DNA of 64,000 bases, from contig CAYSLU010000001.1 of NCBI GenBank assembly GCA_964431965.1, positions 1 through 64,000 of the forward strand. The letters run 5' to 3'. Both the position numbers and the translations under genes were made by a program. This document shows positions 54,973 to 63,962 of the stretch, piece by piece. The DNA is from CAYSLU01 sp964431965 (lineage in GTDB: Bacteria > Verrucomicrobiota > Kiritimatiellia > CAIKKV01 > CAYSLU01). The notes beneath the pieces were generated by a model, which did no database searches, was not told the origin of the DNA, and saw only the letters and a program-made list of their open reading frames with translations. Every line of letters starts with the position of its first letter. Position 1 is the first letter of the stretch.

Positions 54973-55007
54973 CCCCGCCGCCATGGCGCGGCGGGCCGGA
55001 GGACGGC

Positions 55008-56675
55008 ATGCAGATTACGGTGCGGTTCGAGGATGGCAGCCAGATCCAGTGCGCGCGGCATTCCGACGTCGCGTCGCTCGTGCCGGCCGCCGCGGCGGGC
55101 GCCTTGCCGTTCATCGGCGCGCTCGTGAACAACGAGGTTGTATCGCTCTCCTACCGCCTCGACGTCAACTGCACGGTCCGGCTGCTGACCTTGGCGGATC
55201 CGCACGGCTGGAGGATCTACGAGCAGTCGCTCTCCTTTCTCCTCGCGAAGACGGTGCGCGAGCTGTTCCCCGACCGGAAGTTCACGCTCGATTACTCGAT
55301 CGGCCCGGGCCTCTACTGCAGCTTCGAGGAGAACGGCCACAGCCACGGCCGCGCGATCACGGCGGAGGATGTCGGCCTCATCCGCGACCGCATGCGCGAG
55401 CACGTGCGCAGCAACGTCCGGGTCTACCGGGAGAAGCTCTCGTTCGATGACGCCGCCCGCATGCTGGAGCAGTCCGGGCAGCACGACAAGCTGAGCCTTC
55501 TGCGCTTCCGGAACTCGCCGAAGATCCACATGTACCGCTGCGGGGATTTCTGGGACTTCGCCTACGGCCCGGTGGTCGCAAGCGCCGACGTCCTGCGCCA
55601 CTTCGACGTCATCCCGCACCCGCCGGGGTTCGTGCTGCTGCTGCCGGCGAAGGGGAGCCTGACCGATCTGGCCCCGTTCAAGGACCAGCCGCTGCTGTTT
55701 CAGATCTTCCAGGAGCACAAGGAGTGGGGGCGCATCCTGGGCGTCAACACGGTCGGCCGCCTGAACGAGGTCATCGCCGCGGGCGGGATCTCGGAGTTCA
55801 TCAAGATCTCCGAGGCGCTCCACGAAAAGAAGGTGGCCCGGATCGCGGACCGGATCTGCTCGTCGGCGCGCCGGCCCCGGATCGTGCTCATCTCCGGCCC
55901 GTCCTCGGCCGGCAAGACGACGTTCGCCAAGCGGCTCGCCATTCAGCTCCGGGTCAACGGGCTCCGGCCGCAGGCGATCTCGCTCGACAACTACTTCTTC
56001 GAACTCGACCGCACGCCCCGGGACGAGGCCGGTCAGCCGGACTTCGAGCACCTGGACGCGCTCGACCGGGAGCTGTTCAATGGACACCTGCTCGACCTGC
56101 TGGCCGGCCGGCCGGTCGATCTGCCGATCTTCAGCTTCCAGACCAAGAAGCGCGAGGTCCGCGGCAGCCCGCTCCAGATCGCGGACGACCAGATTCTCAT
56201 CGTGGAAGGCATCCACGCCCTGAACCCGGGCCTGACGCCGCTCGTGCCGGCGGATCAGAAGCTCCGGATCTACGTCAGCGCGCTCACGCAGCTGGGCATC
56301 GACTCGAACAACCGGATTTCCACGACCGATAACCGCCTGCTGCGGCGGCTCGTGCGCGACAACAAGTACCGCAAGAACACGGCGCTCATGACGCTCCAGA
56401 TGTGGCCGTCCGTGCGGCGCGGCGAGGAGCGCTGGGTCTTCCCGTACCAGAACGAGGCAGACGTGATGTTCAACTCGGCGCTGGACTACGAGATCGCCGT
56501 CCTGAAGCAGATGGTGGAGCCGCTGCTCATGGAAGTGAAGCCCAGCCAGCCCGAGTACGCGGAGGCGCGGCGGATGCAGGCGTTCATGTCGCACTTTCTG
56601 GAGATCGCGGACCGGGAGGTGCCGAGCACTTCCATCCTTCGCGAGTATATCGGTCGCAGCTCGTTCCATTACTGA
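55008..56675 (+). CDS. TGS-domain/uridine-kinase-like nucleoside kinase
   Basis: This 555-aa protein has an N-terminal TGS-like domain (about 1-65) and a ThrRS second-additional-domain-like part with ENGHSHGRAI. A C-terminal phosphoribulokinase/uridine-kinase domain follows from about residue 285 (VLISGPSSAGKTTFAKRL as Walker A, DNYFFELDRTPRD, and LIVEGIHALNPG as Walker B). Such fused nucleoside kinases are known in anaerobes and Thermotoga. They phosphorylate uridine or cytidine-like nucleosides. The start is ATG 55008 with GGAGGA at 54998-55003, because the sequence upstream belongs to the MITE-like element. Confidence 0.85.
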   Translation: MQITVRFEDGSQIQCARHSDVASLVPAAAAGALPFIGALVNNEVVSLSYRLDVNCTVRLLTLADPHGWRIYEQSLSFLLAKTVRELFPDRKFTLDYSIGPGLYCSFEENGHSHGRAITAEDVGLIRDRMREHVRSNVRVYREKLSFDDAARMLEQSGQHDKLSLLRFRNSPKIHMYRCGDFWDFAYGPVVASADVLRHFDVIPHPPGFVLLLPAKGSLTDLAPFKDQPLLFQIFQEHKEWGRILGVNTVGRLNEVIAAGGISEFIKISEALHEKKVARIADRICSSARRPRIVLISGPSSAGKTTFAKRLAIQLRVNGLRPQAISLDNYFFELDRTPRDEAGQPDFEHLDALDRELFNGHLLDLLAGRPVDLPIFSFQTKKREVRGSPLQIADDQILIVEGIHALNPGLTPLVPADQKLRIYVSALTQLGIDSNNRISTTDNRLLRRLVRDNKYRKNTALMTLQMWPSVRRGEERWVFPYQNEADVMFNSALDYEIAVLKQMVEPLLMEVKPSQPEYAEARRMQAFMSHFLEIADREVPSTSILREYIGRSSFHY

Positions 56676-56705
56676 CCGGGGCCGGGGGAACAAGGGGAGG
56701 GGGCC

Positions 56706-58199
56706 ATGAGGGGGAGCGCCCGGGCGGATGAACGGTTCTTCATTGGTGGCGGCGCCTTCCCGCGCGCGTCGCGCTATCACGAGCTGAGGGCGCCCGGCGG
56801 CGGCGGCCGGGTGCGCGAGCGTCGGCCGCCGGACCCGGACTTCCCGTTCGCGGAGCGCCACCTGCGTTGCGTCTGGTTCGACGCCGAACACCGCCCGCCG
56901 ATCCTGCACGCCGGGAACGGGGAAGAGGTGCGCGTCGAGTCGCCCGGCCGCTGGAACGTCGAGGCCGGGCCGGACTTCCTGGATGCTGCGCTCTCCATCG
57001 GCCCGGGCCGCCGCCGGGTGCAGGGCGATGTCGAGATTCACATCCGTCCGGGCGGCTGGCGCGAGCACGGGCATGCGCGCGACCCGCGGTACGGGCGGGT
57101 CGTGGCGCACGTGACCTATCTGCCGGGCCGTGTCCCCGAGCCCGAGCTGCCGCCGGGCGCGATCCAGATCGCGCTGCGAGACGACCTCGCACGGAACCCC
57201 TTCTTCGCGTTCGAGAACGTGGATCTCGCGGCCTATCCCTACGGCGTGAGGGCCGATCCGGCTCCGTGCGCGGCCGCTCTGGCGGTCGGACCGGCCGACG
57301 TGCGGGGCGAACTGCTCGACGCCGCCGGCGAAGAGCGGCTGAGGCGCAAGGCGCAGCGCATGGCCGCCGCCATCGCGGAGCGCGGACTTGACCAGGCGCT
57401 CTACGAGGAGGTCATGGGCGCGCTGGGGTACAAGCGGAACCGCGTGCCGTTCCGCACGCTCGCGCGACGCGTGCCGGTGGAGCGGCTTCGCGCCGACTCG
57501 GGCGGGCGGCCGTCGGATGCCTTCGCGCTGCTGCTCGGCGTGTCCGGCCTGCTGCCGGAGCGGATGCCCGCGAAGTGGGACGACGAGAGCCGGCGCCGGG
57601 TGCGCGGCCTCTGGGACGTTTGGTGGCGGCGCAGCTCGGAGTGGGACGCGCTGGTCATGGACCGATCGGCGTGGTGCCTGGCCGGACAGCGCCCGCAGAA
57701 CCATCCCGTGCGCCGTCTGATGGCCGCCGCCGCGCTGTTCGCCGGGCCGGTCGATCCCGCGGCCCGCCTGCTCGAAGTCCCGCTGGATCCGGCCGCGGAT
57801 TGGGTGCGGGCGACGATCCGTCTGTTCGAGCCGCGTGATCCCGATGGCTACTGGGGACGGCGCTGCGTGTTCGGTGGCGCGGTCCAAGCCGAGGAAACGG
57901 CGCTGGTCGGCACCGGGCGCGCGGCCTCGATGCTGGTGAACGTGGTCGTGCCCCTGCTGGCCGCGGCGGGGCGGGACGGTGTCGACCGACCGGACTTTCT
58001 GGCCGCGCTGCCGCCGGAGCCCGAGAACGCGCTGGCCACGCACATGGCGCACCGCCTGTTCGGCCGGGACCACAACCCGGCGCTGTACCGGTCGGCCCTG
58101 CGACAGCAGGGCCTGCTGCAGATCCTCCACGACTTCTGCCTGGACGACCGCTCCCGCTGCGCCACCTGCCCGCTGCCCGGCGCGCTGCGGCCGGGCTGA
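56706..58199 (+). CDS. DUF2851 family protein
   Basis: This 497-aa protein fits DUF2851. VRVESPGRWNVEAGPDFLDAALSIGPGRRRVQGDVEIHIRPGGWREHGHARDPRYGRVVAHVTYL is the diagnostic block near residues 77-141, and the C-terminus ends HDFCLDDRSRCATCPLP with paired cysteines. Families with this architecture occur mainly in Bacteroidota and PVC bacteria; the function is unknown. It starts at ATG 56706 after GGAGGGGGCC and follows the nucleoside kinase by 30 nt on the same strand, so co-transcription is likely. There is no signal peptide. Confidence 0.85.
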   Translation: MRGSARADERFFIGGGAFPRASRYHELRAPGGGGRVRERRPPDPDFPFAERHLRCVWFDAEHRPPILHAGNGEEVRVESPGRWNVEAGPDFLDAALSIGPGRRRVQGDVEIHIRPGGWREHGHARDPRYGRVVAHVTYLPGRVPEPELPPGAIQIALRDDLARNPFFAFENVDLAAYPYGVRADPAPCAAALAVGPADVRGELLDAAGEERLRRKAQRMAAAIAERGLDQALYEEVMGALGYKRNRVPFRTLARRVPVERLRADSGGRPSDAFALLLGVSGLLPERMPAKWDDESRRRVRGLWDVWWRRSSEWDALVMDRSAWCLAGQRPQNHPVRRLMAAAALFAGPVDPAARLLEVPLDPAADWVRATIRLFEPRDPDGYWGRRCVFGGAVQAEETALVGTGRAASMLVNVVVPLLAAAGRDGVDRPDFLAALPPEPENALATHMAHRLFGRDHNPALYRSALRQQGLLQILHDFCLDDRSRCATCPLPGALRPG

Positions 58200-58583
58200 T
58201 CGCGGGATTGAGGTGGTGACTCATGCCATCTGCGATGCAGTGGTCTGCACGCCCGGAAAGGTGGCCCGCGACCTCCGGGCGCGGGCAGGCGCCCACTTGG
58301 CCAATGTCGTGGCTCGCCTGCGCTCGGAGAAGCTGTGAGGGGATTGGTGGACGACACGGAGGTCGTCCCTTCCAGAGCCGAAGAACACGACGTTTCCTCT
58401 GGTTTGTGGGTCGGGCTGGACGCCACTTGTTGAAGGTCCAGCCCTACAGCTTCACATCCGCTTATCCGGTCAGGACTCCCGAATGGTCGGCGCCGCGCGG
58501 GGGAGCCGCCATGGAGCTTGAGAAGCTCTTCCGGGACGCGGTGCGCGAACTGCGCGGGCGGAGCTTAGCCTTCTCGGCTCGAC
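58200..58583. other. 384-nt gap with repeat B and hairpin, possible gene remnant
   Basis: The gap contains repeat B copy 1 (58330-58380). It also has a 9-bp hairpin (GGGCTGGAC at 58413-58421 with GTCCAGCCC at 58436-58444) that could act as a terminator for DUF2851. The start of a truncated open frame lies at 58511. A 41-codon frame from 58213 to 58338 has no family match and is not called as a gene. Confidence 0.5.
58330..58380 (+). repeat. Dispersed hairpin repeat B, copy 1
   Basis: About 50 bp beginning AAGCTGTGAGG and ending TCCAGAGCC recur inverted at 59813-59861. The core is a hairpin GGACGAC/GTCGTCC around ACGGAG. The two copies flank the gene at 58584-59723. Confidence 0.7.
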
Positions 58584-58627
58584 TCAGTGCCAGCCGTTCC
58601 TCTTTGCGGCGATGTCCGCAGGGGTGA
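58511..58627 (+). pseudogene. Possible truncated gene start
   Basis: ATG at 58511 with a G-rich ribosome-site-like upstream opens MELEKLFRDAVRELRGRSLA, which reads like a real protein start. It runs only 38 codons to a stop at 58627 and overlaps the end of the opposite-strand gene. It may be a remnant disrupted by the inserted repeat B, or chance. Confidence 0.2.
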
Positions 58628-59723
58628 AGTCGAGCTCGGTGAACTCGTCAGGCGTGACGAGGAAGATGCGATCCCCGAGCCGCGCAACTCGCGCCGGTTT
58701 GTCGAGTTTGATGCCCGGCGTCCACCGCCCGAGCACCGCGCCGGTCTTGATGTCCACCGCGGCCAAGTCCGCTGCGATGAACAGGAATACGTCGTGGAAC
58801 AGCTCGATAGAGGCGACGTAGCGATCGAGGTCGCGAACGGGCGAGGGGATTTCCCATATCCGCTTGCCCGTCCTCGTGTCCACCAACCTATACCCGGTGT
58901 ACGTGCAGAGGAGCAAGCCGATCCCGTCGGGCGTTTCCGCCGGTGTCGGGCGGCCCGCGCCGTCCTCGAGGGTCATCCACTCCCCTCCGGCCCGCATGCA
59001 ACGGTACCGCGTGCGGTGCTCGCCCGCGCCGCTGGCCAGGACGATCACGCCCTTGCCACCGTCGAGCGGCATGCAGAAGACCGCATCCGGGCTGCACTCG
59101 GCCGTGAAGCTGACCTTCGCATCCGGCCCGACGACGACGACCTGAGGGGCTTCCTTCTTCGGCGACTTCCACGTCGTGAAAGCGATGCTGCCGTCCCGCG
59201 AGAGACGGGGCATGCTGAGGTCAAAGTACTGAACGAACGGCCCGACCGTTCCGATCAGCCTGCCCGACCGATAGATATCGGCAGCGATCTCCCCTTCGGC
59301 CGGGTTGTACCCGTGGATGAACGTGTCGCCCGCAGCTGCGATGAAACCATCCCGTCCCGGCTTTCGTGGTGGATCGACCTTCCATCGGCCGTTCACGTCG
59401 TGGTAGACGGAGTGGAAACTGGCTCCCTCGCCACGATACTCCTCGATGTAGTCGCTATGCTGCTCGAGCTTTCCCGTCAGCTCCCTCACGATGCGACCCT
59501 TGTCGTCGAACCAGCGCACGGTGGAAACACGCGTCTGGCCTATGCGGTACCGCGTCGCCAGCGCGAACGGCGCGATCCAGAGGCTCTCGGTCTCTCCGAT
59601 GCGCCGGCCCGGCAGCTTCCACATCGCCGGGGGCTGATCCGCTTCCACACGCAAGGTGGTGAGCCCGATGAGCAGTAACGCCGCCCCGCGCGCCACCGTC
59701 TTGCCGAACGGCCGCCGATTCAT
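58584..59723 (-). CDS. Secreted beta-propeller-like protein, unknown function
   Basis: This 379-aa protein has a signal peptide (GAALLLIGLTTLRVEA) and repeated short blades: WFDDKGRIVRELTG, IYRSGRLIGTVGPF, DTRTGKRIWEIPSP, DIKTGAVLGRWTPG. It is probably a PQQ-like beta-propeller. No catalytic motif is seen. It is flanked by inverted copies of repeat B (58330-58380 and 59813-59861), and no family partner is next to it. It may be an orphan carried together with those repeats. Confidence 0.65.
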   Translation of the reverse strand: MNRRPFGKTVARGAALLLIGLTTLRVEADQPPAMWKLPGRRIGETESLWIAPFALATRYRIGQTRVSTVRWFDDKGRIVRELTGKLEQHSDYIEEYRGEGASFHSVYHDVNGRWKVDPPRKPGRDGFIAAAGDTFIHGYNPAEGEIAADIYRSGRLIGTVGPFVQYFDLSMPRLSRDGSIAFTTWKSPKKEAPQVVVVGPDAKVSFTAECSPDAVFCMPLDGGKGVIVLASGAGEHRTRYRCMRAGGEWMTLEDGAGRPTPAETPDGIGLLLCTYTGYRLVDTRTGKRIWEIPSPVRDLDRYVASIELFHDVFLFIAADLAAVDIKTGAVLGRWTPGIKLDKPARVARLGDRIFLVTPDEFTELDFTPADIAAKRNGWH

Positions 59724-60042
59724 GGACGGTCTCCTTGCCTTATCCCCCCCGCATCCCCGACCGCGTTGCCGAGAATAGCCGCAAACGGTCGGAGTCTCAA
59801 GGGCCTCAGCTTAGCTCTGGAGGGACGACCTCCGTGTCGTCCGCTGATTCCTTCACAGCTTCCCACCCGCGGAGGTCCGGTTTCCACGCCAGCCGTCGAT
59901 TCGTTCGCTGTTGAAATCCCTGGTCGGCGGGCATAGCGTCAACCCACAGCGGATGGGTATACCGCCGCCGCGCGGCGCGCTCGCCGCCCGGGGTACGGCA
60001 TTCCCGAAATCAACCCGCCCAAGACAAGAAAGGAGAAAGCAG
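59724..60042. other. Intergenic 319-nt stretch with repeat B copy 2
   Basis: The stretch contains repeat B copy 2 (59813-59861). An AAGGAG ribosome site at 60030-60035 serves the lipoprotein gene. No further feature is seen. Confidence 0.5.
59813..59861 (-). repeat. Dispersed hairpin repeat B, copy 2
   Basis: This is the inverted counterpart of 58330-58380. The hairpin core and both ends AAGCTGTGA and TCCAGAGC are conserved, with differences concentrated next to the hairpin. Confidence 0.7.
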
Positions 60043-60459
60043 ATGAAAGCATCACGGAGAAGCATCGGGTTGCTTGGAATCATCATCGTTTTGGCTGGGG
60101 CAGTTGGCTGTGACAGGAATAGCATCGTGGTTGACAGGATCGCTGGCGTCAGCGGAACAATCACGAACGACATGCCCTACGCTGATGCCAGGAAGCTGCT
60201 GATGGACGCACGGGCGAAGGAGTTGGTCGGATGGAACCAAGAAGGAACCGGCCCCCTAAGCAATCGTCGGTTTGATCTCGCCGATGGAAGCCCATTCGAG
60301 CTTTCCGTTGAGAAAGCGACCGAACGCATCAAGACCATCAAGTACTGTGATGCGGCGACAGTGAAGCGCCGTCCGGAATGGTGGAGATGGCGCACACTGA
60401 CGGCCTATCACATGGAAGACACAGCACGGAAGGGCTCCCAGCCAGACGGCGGAAGGTAG
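60043..60459 (+). CDS. Small lipoprotein-like protein, unknown function
   Basis: This 138-aa protein has a signal peptide ending AGAVGC (a degenerate lipobox near residue 23). The mature part begins DRNSIVVDRIAGVSGTITNDMPYADARKLLMDARAKELVGW. The start at 60043 is set by AAGGAG seven bases upstream. I do not recognise the family. A perfect 8-bp palindrome (60463-60479, GTGCCCGC/GCGGGCAC) follows the stop. The next gene, also secreted, begins 52 nt later and is frameshifted. Confidence 0.6.
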   Translation: MKASRRSIGLLGIIIVLAGAVGCDRNSIVVDRIAGVSGTITNDMPYADARKLLMDARAKELVGWNQEGTGPLSNRRFDLADGSPFELSVEKATERIKTIKYCDAATVKRRPEWWRWRTLTAYHMEDTARKGSQPDGGR

Positions 60460-60511
60460 CTCGTGCCCGCGGCGGGCACTCGCATCTTCACCGCCGTCGG
60501 CGGCGGCTGGC

Positions 60512-60996
60512 ATGATGAACCGACGAAGAATGGGGATGGCCGTGACCGCGGCATTCGTGCTCACGCTGGTAGTGGGCTCGGTGTTCGTGCTTGTCGTCGT
60601 GCCGACTGTCTACCCCCATATGGGGTCTCAACCGAGCTGATCTCGGTGACCGGGAACGCGGGGGATGGCATGCAGTACTTCGTCTGGTGCTTCCCGATCT
60701 GCTCGTGGCTCGGCTGTTGCGACGGGGCCGTGTCGTTCCGTTTCCGGCAAGGTCTCCTTGACGAAGTCGCCATCTACAGCCCGATCAACCGTTTTCCCAG
60801 CGATGGTGGGAAGTGGCCGGAAAGTCTCGATATTGCACGACATGATGAAGGCGACCACCCTTGGCGCAGACGGTTCTCGCCAGCGAAGACATTGAGGGAG
60901 ATTCTCGGGCAGAACTCTCCACGCTTCGTCGTGCTCGCACCGGATGGAGCCGCAAAGAGAGATGAGGCGGACAAGACGCAGCGGGACGACGGCTAG
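60512..60996 (+). pseudogene. Secreted/anchored protein broken by a frameshift
   Basis: ATG 60512 opens MMNRRRMGMAVTAAFVLTLVVGSVFVLVVV, a textbook signal anchor. The frame stops at 60638-60640 after 42 codons. Another frame, open through the same stretch and on to 60996, carries the likely continuation: YGVSTELISVTGNAGDGMQYFVWCFP and later SPAKTLREILGQ. A one-base slip near the CCCCC run (about 60613-60617) would join them into one protein of about 160 aa. This is a decayed gene, a sequencing error at the homopolymer, or a programmed shift. Function unknown. Confidence 0.55.
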
Positions 60997-61064
60997 TCGC
61001 CGCGCCGGAGCTGTCGCGGCTTTTGCCTTGAGAGCCGCGCCACCCGCGCCTATTCTGCCGCCCC

Positions 61065-62033
61065 ATGAAACGCATTGATCTTGCCCGGTTGCCGGAGGCG
61101 CTTGAGGCCGCGCGCCGGACGTTCCACTCCAGCTACTACGCCATGTACTCCAGCATCTATGGCGGAATCGTCACGGATCCCGTTCTGATGCTGCTGCCGA
61201 TCGACGACCACATGGTGCACCGCGGCGACGGCGTGTTCGAGGCGTTCAAGTGCCTGGGCGGCCGCCTCTACAACATGCGGATGCACCTGGACCGCCTCTG
61301 GAGCTCGGCCGAGAAGCTGGGCATCCGCAGCCCGGTCAGCCGTGAGGAAATGGAGCAGGTGGTCGTCGAGACGGCCCGGGCCGGGGGGCGGCCCGACTGC
61401 ATGCTGCGCCTCTTTCTCTCTCGCGGCCCGGGCAGCTTCGGCACGAACCCGTCCGACTGCCCGGCGCCGCAGGTGTACGCGGTGGCCGCGGCGCTCGGCC
61501 AGCCGTTCATGAAGCGGCACCCCGCCGGCGCGCGCGGCCGGCGGTCCGCCGTTCCGGTGAAGCCGCCGCTCTTTGCCACCATGAAGAGCTGCAACTACCT
61601 GCCCAACGTCCTCATGGCCCGCGAGGCGAAGGAGCTGGGCGTCGACTTCGTGATCGCCTTCGACGACCAGGGCTTCATGAACGAGGGCGCGACCGAGAAC
61701 GCGGGCATCGTCTCGCGCGAGCGGTGCCTGCTCTTCCCGAGCCCGAAGCGAATGCTCGGGGGAACCACGATGTACCGGGTCATGCAGCTCGCAGAGGCGC
61801 TGGTGCGCGACGGGACGCTGACGGGCGTCGAGTTCGCGGACATTCCGATCGAGGATGTGCTGGCCGCCGAGGAGCTGCTCGTGACGGGGACCACGCTGGA
61901 CGTCGTGTCCATCGTCGAGTTCGAGGGGCGTACGATCGGGGCCGGAGCGCCCGGGCCGGTCAGCCGCCGCCTCTGTGAGCTGCTGGAGCGCGACATCCGC
62001 GAGAACGCCGCGTTCCAGACGCCGGTGTTCTGA
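61065..62033 (+). CDS. Class IV aminotransferase (BCAT/D-amino-acid type)
   Basis: This 322-aa PLP enzyme of fold type IV contains HRGDGVFEAFKCLGGRLYNM (GDGVFE motif), the PLP lysine in ATMKSCNYLPNVLMAREAKELG (Lys174), and EGATENAGI (Glu208 region). The family includes branched-chain aminotransferases, D-alanine aminotransferases and 4-amino-4-deoxychorismate lyase; sequence alone does not decide. It stands alone between secreted proteins and Gfo/Idh/MocA. Confidence 0.88.
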   Translation: MKRIDLARLPEALEAARRTFHSSYYAMYSSIYGGIVTDPVLMLLPIDDHMVHRGDGVFEAFKCLGGRLYNMRMHLDRLWSSAEKLGIRSPVSREEMEQVVVETARAGGRPDCMLRLFLSRGPGSFGTNPSDCPAPQVYAVAAALGQPFMKRHPAGARGRRSAVPVKPPLFATMKSCNYLPNVLMAREAKELGVDFVIAFDDQGFMNEGATENAGIVSRERCLLFPSPKRMLGGTTMYRVMQLAEALVRDGTLTGVEFADIPIEDVLAAEELLVTGTTLDVVSIVEFEGRTIGAGAPGPVSRRLCELLERDIRENAAFQTPVF

Positions 62034-62045
62034 TTCGGCTCGTCG

Positions 62046-63107
62046 CTACCGCGCGGCGTAGCCGGGCGGCAGCTCGGCCGCTTCGCCGTAGATGCCCAGA
62101 ACGATCGCGAGCGTGTGCAGCGCATCCTCGGGCGGAACCGGAACCGGCGCGCCGTCGAACACCGCCGCTGCGAAGTCCTCCATCAGGTCCGAGTAGCCCT
62201 GCGGACGGCCGGATGCGGGGACCGGGAGCTCCGTCCACTGCGCTGTCGGAATGTCACGCCCCGACGCATCGCGCAGGAACACGGGCAGCTTGTCGGCCGC
62301 TCCCGCGAACAGCTCCGTCTGGCCCTTGGTGCCGAGGATGCTGATGTGGCGCGTGAGATCACCCGTGTAGCAACTGGACGCCAGCACGGTCAGAATGCCG
62401 CCGTTCGAGAGGCGGGCCGACCCACTGCCCAAGTCTTCGACCTCCACGTCCGGCGGGCTGTTGAAGGTCCCGGAGAAGCCGCGCACAGCCGTGGCCGCCA
62501 GGCCGGTGATGCTCAGCGCGAGGTCGATGAAGTGGCTGGCGTTCATGAGCGTCACGCCGCCGCCGGCCTTCTGCTTGCTCTTGCGCCAGTCGGTCTTCGT
62601 GATCTTCGACCAGCCCTGCTGCCAGTAGTCCTCGGGCTTGTGCCCGCAGGTGACGATCGTGATGGCGAACACGTTTCCGAACACGCCCTCGGCGATGAGC
62701 TGCCTGGCGTAGCGGTGCTTGTCGGACGAGCGCATGGGGTAGTTGATCGTAAACTTCCGGCCCGTGCGGGCGGCGGCTTCGATCATGCGGCGCCCGTCCG
62801 CGATGGTGGTCGCGATCGGCTTGTCGCACATCACGTGCTTGCCGCGCTCGAGCGCCTGGATGGTCATGGGCGCGTGCAGGAAGTGCGGCACCGACAGGAT
62901 CACCGCATCGACCTCGGGGTTGGCCAGGACAGCTTCGTAGTCGGCCGCCCAGGGGACCGAGAACTCGGCGCCCCGCTGCTGCGCGAGCGGCGCATTGACA
63001 TCCATCACCTGGACGATGCGGCAGCGGGCCGCCTTTTGTGCGCCGGTGAGATAGGCGCCGGCAATGTCGCCGCAGCCGACCATCGCGAGCCGAAGGCTCT
63101 GAGACAT
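62046..63107 (-). CDS. Gfo/Idh/MocA family oxidoreductase, second copy
   Basis: This 353-aa protein has the Rossmann N-terminus (LAMVGCGDIAGAYL) and the KP motif in MCDKPIATT. The C-terminal domain carries the active-site His in MNASHFIDLALSITG. It is a standard-length NAD(P)-dependent sugar-type dehydrogenase. It lies 66 nt downstream of an SDR gene on the same strand, so the two oxidoreductases probably act in one pathway, and it converges on the aminotransferase gene. It differs clearly from the first Gfo/Idh/MocA at 47409, which has an extra Cys cluster. Confidence 0.9.
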   Translation of the reverse strand: MSQSLRLAMVGCGDIAGAYLTGAQKAARCRIVQVMDVNAPLAQQRGAEFSVPWAADYEAVLANPEVDAVILSVPHFLHAPMTIQALERGKHVMCDKPIATTIADGRRMIEAAARTGRKFTINYPMRSSDKHRYARQLIAEGVFGNVFAITIVTCGHKPEDYWQQGWSKITKTDWRKSKQKAGGGVTLMNASHFIDLALSITGLAATAVRGFSGTFNSPPDVEVEDLGSGSARLSNGGILTVLASSCYTGDLTRHISILGTKGQTELFAGAADKLPVFLRDASGRDIPTAQWTELPVPASGRPQGYSDLMEDFAAAVFDGAPVPVPPEDALHTLAIVLGIYGEAAELPPGYAAR

Positions 63108-63173
63108 GACGCGTGTTCCTCTTGCTGTGCTTGCGTCCAGGTGGCCGGGCGCGGGTGAGACGCCAGGTTGGCT

Positions 63174-63962
63174 CTACTGGGCCGTCCAGCCCCCGTCGAT
63201 CACGACGCTCGATCCGGTCATGAAGCTGCATGCGGGGGACGACAGGTAGAGGAGCAGCCCGCGCAGCTCGTCCACTTCCGCCCAACGGCCGATCGGGAGA
63301 CTCCGGAGGAAGGCCTCGTTCCTGGCCTTGTCCTCGAGCACCGGCAGGTTCATCGGCGTCTTGAACGGACCCGGGCACACGGCGTTCACGCACACGCCGT
63401 CCGCCGCGGACTCGAGCGCCAGCGTCCGCGTGAGCCCGAGGAGGGCGGCCTTGGACGACGAGTAGGCCGCGCGGCCGGGAAGCGAGATGAACGAGAGCAT
63501 CGAGCCGAAGAACACGATCCGGCCCCACTTGCGCTTCCGCATACCGGGCAGGACGGACTGGGCGACCAGGAAGGAGCCCTTCACGTTCGTGTCCATCACG
63601 GCGTCCCAGTCCGCTTCCGTGAGCTGCGGCGTCTCCTTGCGGATGTTGATGCCGGCGCAGCAGATGACGATGTCGAGCGGCCCGAGCTGCTTCTCCGTGT
63701 TGAACACCAGGCGGTCCACGTCGGCCTTCTTCGTCACGTCGGCCGCCGTACCGATCACGCGCCGGCCGATCTGGCGGGTCAGCTCGTCAGCCGCAAGGCC
63801 TGCTTCGCCCGGGCTGCGGCTGCAGATGGAAACAACCGCGCCGGCCCGGGCGAGCGTGGCGGCGACCAGCCGTCCCAGACCCTTGGTGCCGCCGGTCACG
63901 AGCGCCACCCGACCGGACAGGTCAAACAGTTCATTCCACAGCGGATTGGCCGACTCCTGCAC
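63174..63962 (-). CDS. Short-chain dehydrogenase/reductase, gluconate-dehydrogenase-like
   Basis: This 262-aa SDR shows TGGTKGLG (cofactor motif), DVT, CCAGINIRKETP (NAG-like), a catalytic Ser in FFGSMLSF, and the YSSSK pair in AAYSSSKAAL. It resembles gluconate 5-dehydrogenase and 2-deoxy-D-gluconate 3-dehydrogenase by the LFDLSGRVALVTGG opening. It would act on sugar acids or alcohols. The start is GTG at 63962. It is upstream of the Gfo/Idh/MocA gene (66 nt) and likely co-transcribed. The window ends 38 nt past the start codon. Confidence 0.9.
   Translation of the reverse strand: MQESANPLWNELFDLSGRVALVTGGTKGLGRLVAATLARAGAVVSICSRSPGEAGLAADELTRQIGRRVIGTAADVTKKADVDRLVFNTEKQLGPLDIVICCAGINIRKETPQLTEADWDAVMDTNVKGSFLVAQSVLPGMRKRKWGRIVFFGSMLSFISLPGRAAYSSSKAALLGLTRTLALESAADGVCVNAVCPGPFKTPMNLPVLEDKARNEAFLRSLPIGRWAEVDELRGLLLYLSSPACSFMTGSSVVIDGGWTAQ

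Noticed and set aside
54969..58130. Long minus-strand open frame opposite the nucleoside kinase and DUF2851 genes
   Set aside because: Both plus-strand genes have strong family motifs and ribosome sites; the minus frame has neither.
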